Assembly (NCBI GenBank): GCA_021162505.1
Contig: JAGGYO010000237.1
Coordinates: 1-5,930, forward strand
Reading direction: 5' to 3'
Length of the DNA stretch: 5,930 nt
DNA from: a bacterium
Lineage (GTDB): Bacteria > AUK180
A program made the position numbers and the translations under genes. Of the stretch, positions 5,916-5,930 are shown piece by piece. Within the stretch, counting starts at the first letter, position 1, and each line of letters opens with the position of its first letter. The notes under the pieces were generated by a model. It did no database searches. It was given only the letters and a program-made list of their open reading frames with translations, and had not been told where the DNA came from.

Positions 5916-5930
5916 AAAGACAAGTAAGAG

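Noticed and set aside
5697..5930. Glycine riboswitch or other structured leader ahead of glyA
   Set aside because: The predicted leader is only about 20 bases, and the only hairpin upstream lies outside the transcript at 5848-5872.

Overview
The window is AT-rich DNA carrying one compact operon of five genes. All lie on the minus strand, so transcription runs from right to left. The organism has an outer membrane: the last gene encodes an Omp85-type beta-barrel ending in phenylalanine, and two others look like exported lipoproteins. The low G+C, the A/T-rich coding style and the dispersed intergenic palindromes would fit an uncultured or anaerobic diderm lineage, such as a candidate phylum or a spirochaete-like group. 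The sequence alone does not fix the phylum.

Right flank (about 5709-5930): a short non-coding region. Next to the genes is a near-consensus sigma-70 promoter, TTGAAA, 16 bases, then an extended -10 TGCTATAAT, embedded in A-tracts. Further out is a 25-base palindrome flanked by two imperfect heptanucleotide arrays.

Operon (355-5696): glyA (serine hydroxymethyltransferase), then acpS (holo-ACP synthase), a small TPR protein with a lipoprotein-like leader, an unrecognised 227-residue probable lipoprotein, and a 919-residue exported protein. The last combines an HEXXH metallopeptidase-like domain, a six-blade TolB/PD40-type propeller and a C-terminal BamA/TamA-like barrel. Every junction overlaps (4, 11, 17 and 11 bases), so the genes are probably co-transcribed and translationally coupled. 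Two housekeeping enzymes, for one-carbon metabolism and for activating the acyl carrier of fatty acid synthesis, therefore share a message with three envelope proteins. The envelope trio is the most interesting part: the two probable lipoproteins are plausible partners of the barrel protein, although no function can be assigned from sequence.

Left flank (1-354): non-coding apart from a possible 3' end of a gene entering from the left. It holds a cluster of hairpins, two from the same palindrome family seen in the right flank, plus a GC-rich hairpin that could end the operon transcript.

Two start sites were corrected from local signals. The first in-frame ATG of glyA overlaps its own Shine-Dalgarno sequence, so translation more likely starts four codons later. 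The large barrel protein starts at TTG behind a good AGGAG.
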